NCBI GenBank assembly: GCA_030148625.1
Contig: JASBTC010000320.1
Span: forward strand, 1 to 20,772
Direction: 5' to 3'
Source: Sphingobium sp.
GTDB taxonomy: Bacteria; Pseudomonadota; Alphaproteobacteria; Sphingomonadales; Sphingomonadaceae
DNA length: 20,772 nt
Part shown: positions 20,087 through 20,772 of the stretch, one piece after another
How the letters are laid out: every line of letters starts with the position of its first letter
Numbering within the stretch: position 1 is the first letter of the stretch
Made by a program: the position numbers and the translations under genes
The notes under the pieces: model-generated
What the model was told of the DNA's origin: nothing
The model's database searches: none
The model's input: the letters and a program-made list of their open reading frames with translations, nothing else

Positions 20087-20772
20087 TCCTGCGCACGCTC
20101 ATCGTCGACGACGAGCCGCTGGCCCGCCGCCGCATCGCGACGATGCTCCGCCAGATCGTCGGCGTCGAGATCGTCGGTGAGGCTGAGGATGGTGACAGGG
20201 CGCTCGATCTGGTGCGTTCGCTTTCGCCCGATGTGGTGCTGCTCGACGTCAAGATGCCGGGCACCAACGGCTTCGATCTGCTGCCGTTGCTCGACGGACC
20301 CGTGGTGCCCGTCGTGATCTTCGTCACCGCGTTCAACCATTATGCCGCGCGCGCCTTCGAGGTGTCGGCAGTCGATTATCTGCTCAAGCCCGTGGCGTTC
20401 GACCGGATGCGCGACGCCATGGATCGCGCGCGCGCCGCGCTGCTGTCGCGCGATGCGGAGGGGCGTATCGCGGAGATGGCGGCAGTGATCGCGGCATTGC
20501 GCGACAATCCGCCCGAGCGGCCGGCGAAGAGCGCGTTCGAAAGCGAATTCTGGGTGCAGCGGCGCGGCGCGTTCGTCCGCGTGCCCGTCGCGCAGCTCGA
20601 CTGGGTGGGCGCCGAACGCGATTATGTCCGGCTCCATGTCGGCGACGATGTCCTGCTGATGCGCGAGACGATGGGCGGGATCGAGGCACGGCTGGATCCC
20701 GCGCTGTTCATCCGCGTGCATCGTTCCGCGGTCGTCCGGCGTACCCTGATCTCGGCGATCCGCCAGGCGGGC
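20083..20772 (+). CDS. LytTR-type response regulator (5' part)
   Basis: Two-component response regulator, cut by the window end after 230 residues. The receiver domain (about 1-115) has the acidic pair D9-D10, phosphoacceptor D55 (VVLLDVKMPG), T82 and K102 (DYLLKP), so it should be phosphorylatable. After a linker helix, the LytTR DNA-binding domain begins near residue 157 (FWVQRRGAFVRVPVAQLDWV, AERDYVRLHV, FIRVHRSAVVRR); only its last strands are missing. The ATG overlaps the kinase stop (ATGA), so the two are made together. Target genes are unknown; the direct repeat before the kinase gene is a candidate site. Confidence 0.95.
   Translation, partial: MILRTLIVDDEPLARRRIATMLRQIVGVEIVGEAEDGDRALDLVRSLSPDVVLLDVKMPGTNGFDLLPLLDGPVVPVVIFVTAFNHYAARAFEVSAVDYLLKPVAFDRMRDAMDRARAALLSRDAEGRIAEMAAVIAALRDNPPERPAKSAFESEFWVQRRGAFVRVPVAQLDWVGAERDYVRLHVGDDVLLMRETMGGIEARLDPALFIRVHRSAVVRRTLISAIRQAG

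Overview
The window reads as one chromosomal stretch of a high-GC alphaproteobacterium, most likely a sphingomonad (Sphingomonas or a close relative). The lineage is inferred from GC-rich coding with tight ATGA/GTGA start-stop overlaps, divergent flagellar proteins such as a FliM with no N-terminal CheY-binding peptide, and a FecI/FecR/TonB-receptor locus of the kind sphingomonads carry in many copies. No sequence search was possible.

Left part (1-12467, + strand): a compact flagellar basal body and export cluster in the order fliF (3' end only), fliG, fliH, fliI, fliJ, fliK, fliL, fliM, fliN, fliO, fliP, fliQ, fliR, flhB, fliD, fliS. It encodes the end of the MS ring, the C-ring (FliG, FliM, FliN), the export ATPase complex (FliH, FliI, FliJ), the hook-length ruler (FliK), FliL, the membrane export gate (FliO, FliP, FliQ, FliR, FlhB), the filament cap (FliD) and the flagellin chaperone (FliS). 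Most junctions overlap or nearly touch. The two largest gaps are fliJ-fliK (34 bp) and flhB-fliD (47 bp). The second holds a good sigma-28 promoter match placed so close to the fliD ATG that the mRNA may be leaderless. The first carries a weaker sigma-54-like match.

Middle part (12458-18025, - strand): a cell-surface-signalling operon read right to left: FecI-type ECF sigma factor, FecR-type anti-sigma/transducer, a large TonB-dependent receptor with an STN signalling domain, and an exported amidohydrolase whose GTG start overlaps the receptor stop. The inferred logic is that the receptor binds a substrate, signals through FecR to free the sigma factor, the sigma factor raises operon transcription, and the periplasmic hydrolase acts on what is imported. 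Two details stand out. The sigma gene has no ATG, GTG or TTG at its expected start. The same motif, GTGAGGAT-N14-CGTC, lies upstream of both the sigma gene and the receptor gene with identical spacing, as expected for an autoregulated ECF promoter. The amidohydrolase converges on fliS and overlaps it by 10 bp.

Right part (18131-20772): a TetR-family repressor (-) diverges from a LytS/YehU-type membrane histidine kinase (+), which overlaps by 4 bp a LytTR-type response regulator cut by the window end. The 201-bp divergent region holds an 11-bp direct repeat that could be an operator.

No tRNA, rRNA, CRISPR array, insertion sequence or prophage gene was seen. No gene-free stretch exceeds about 200 bp.
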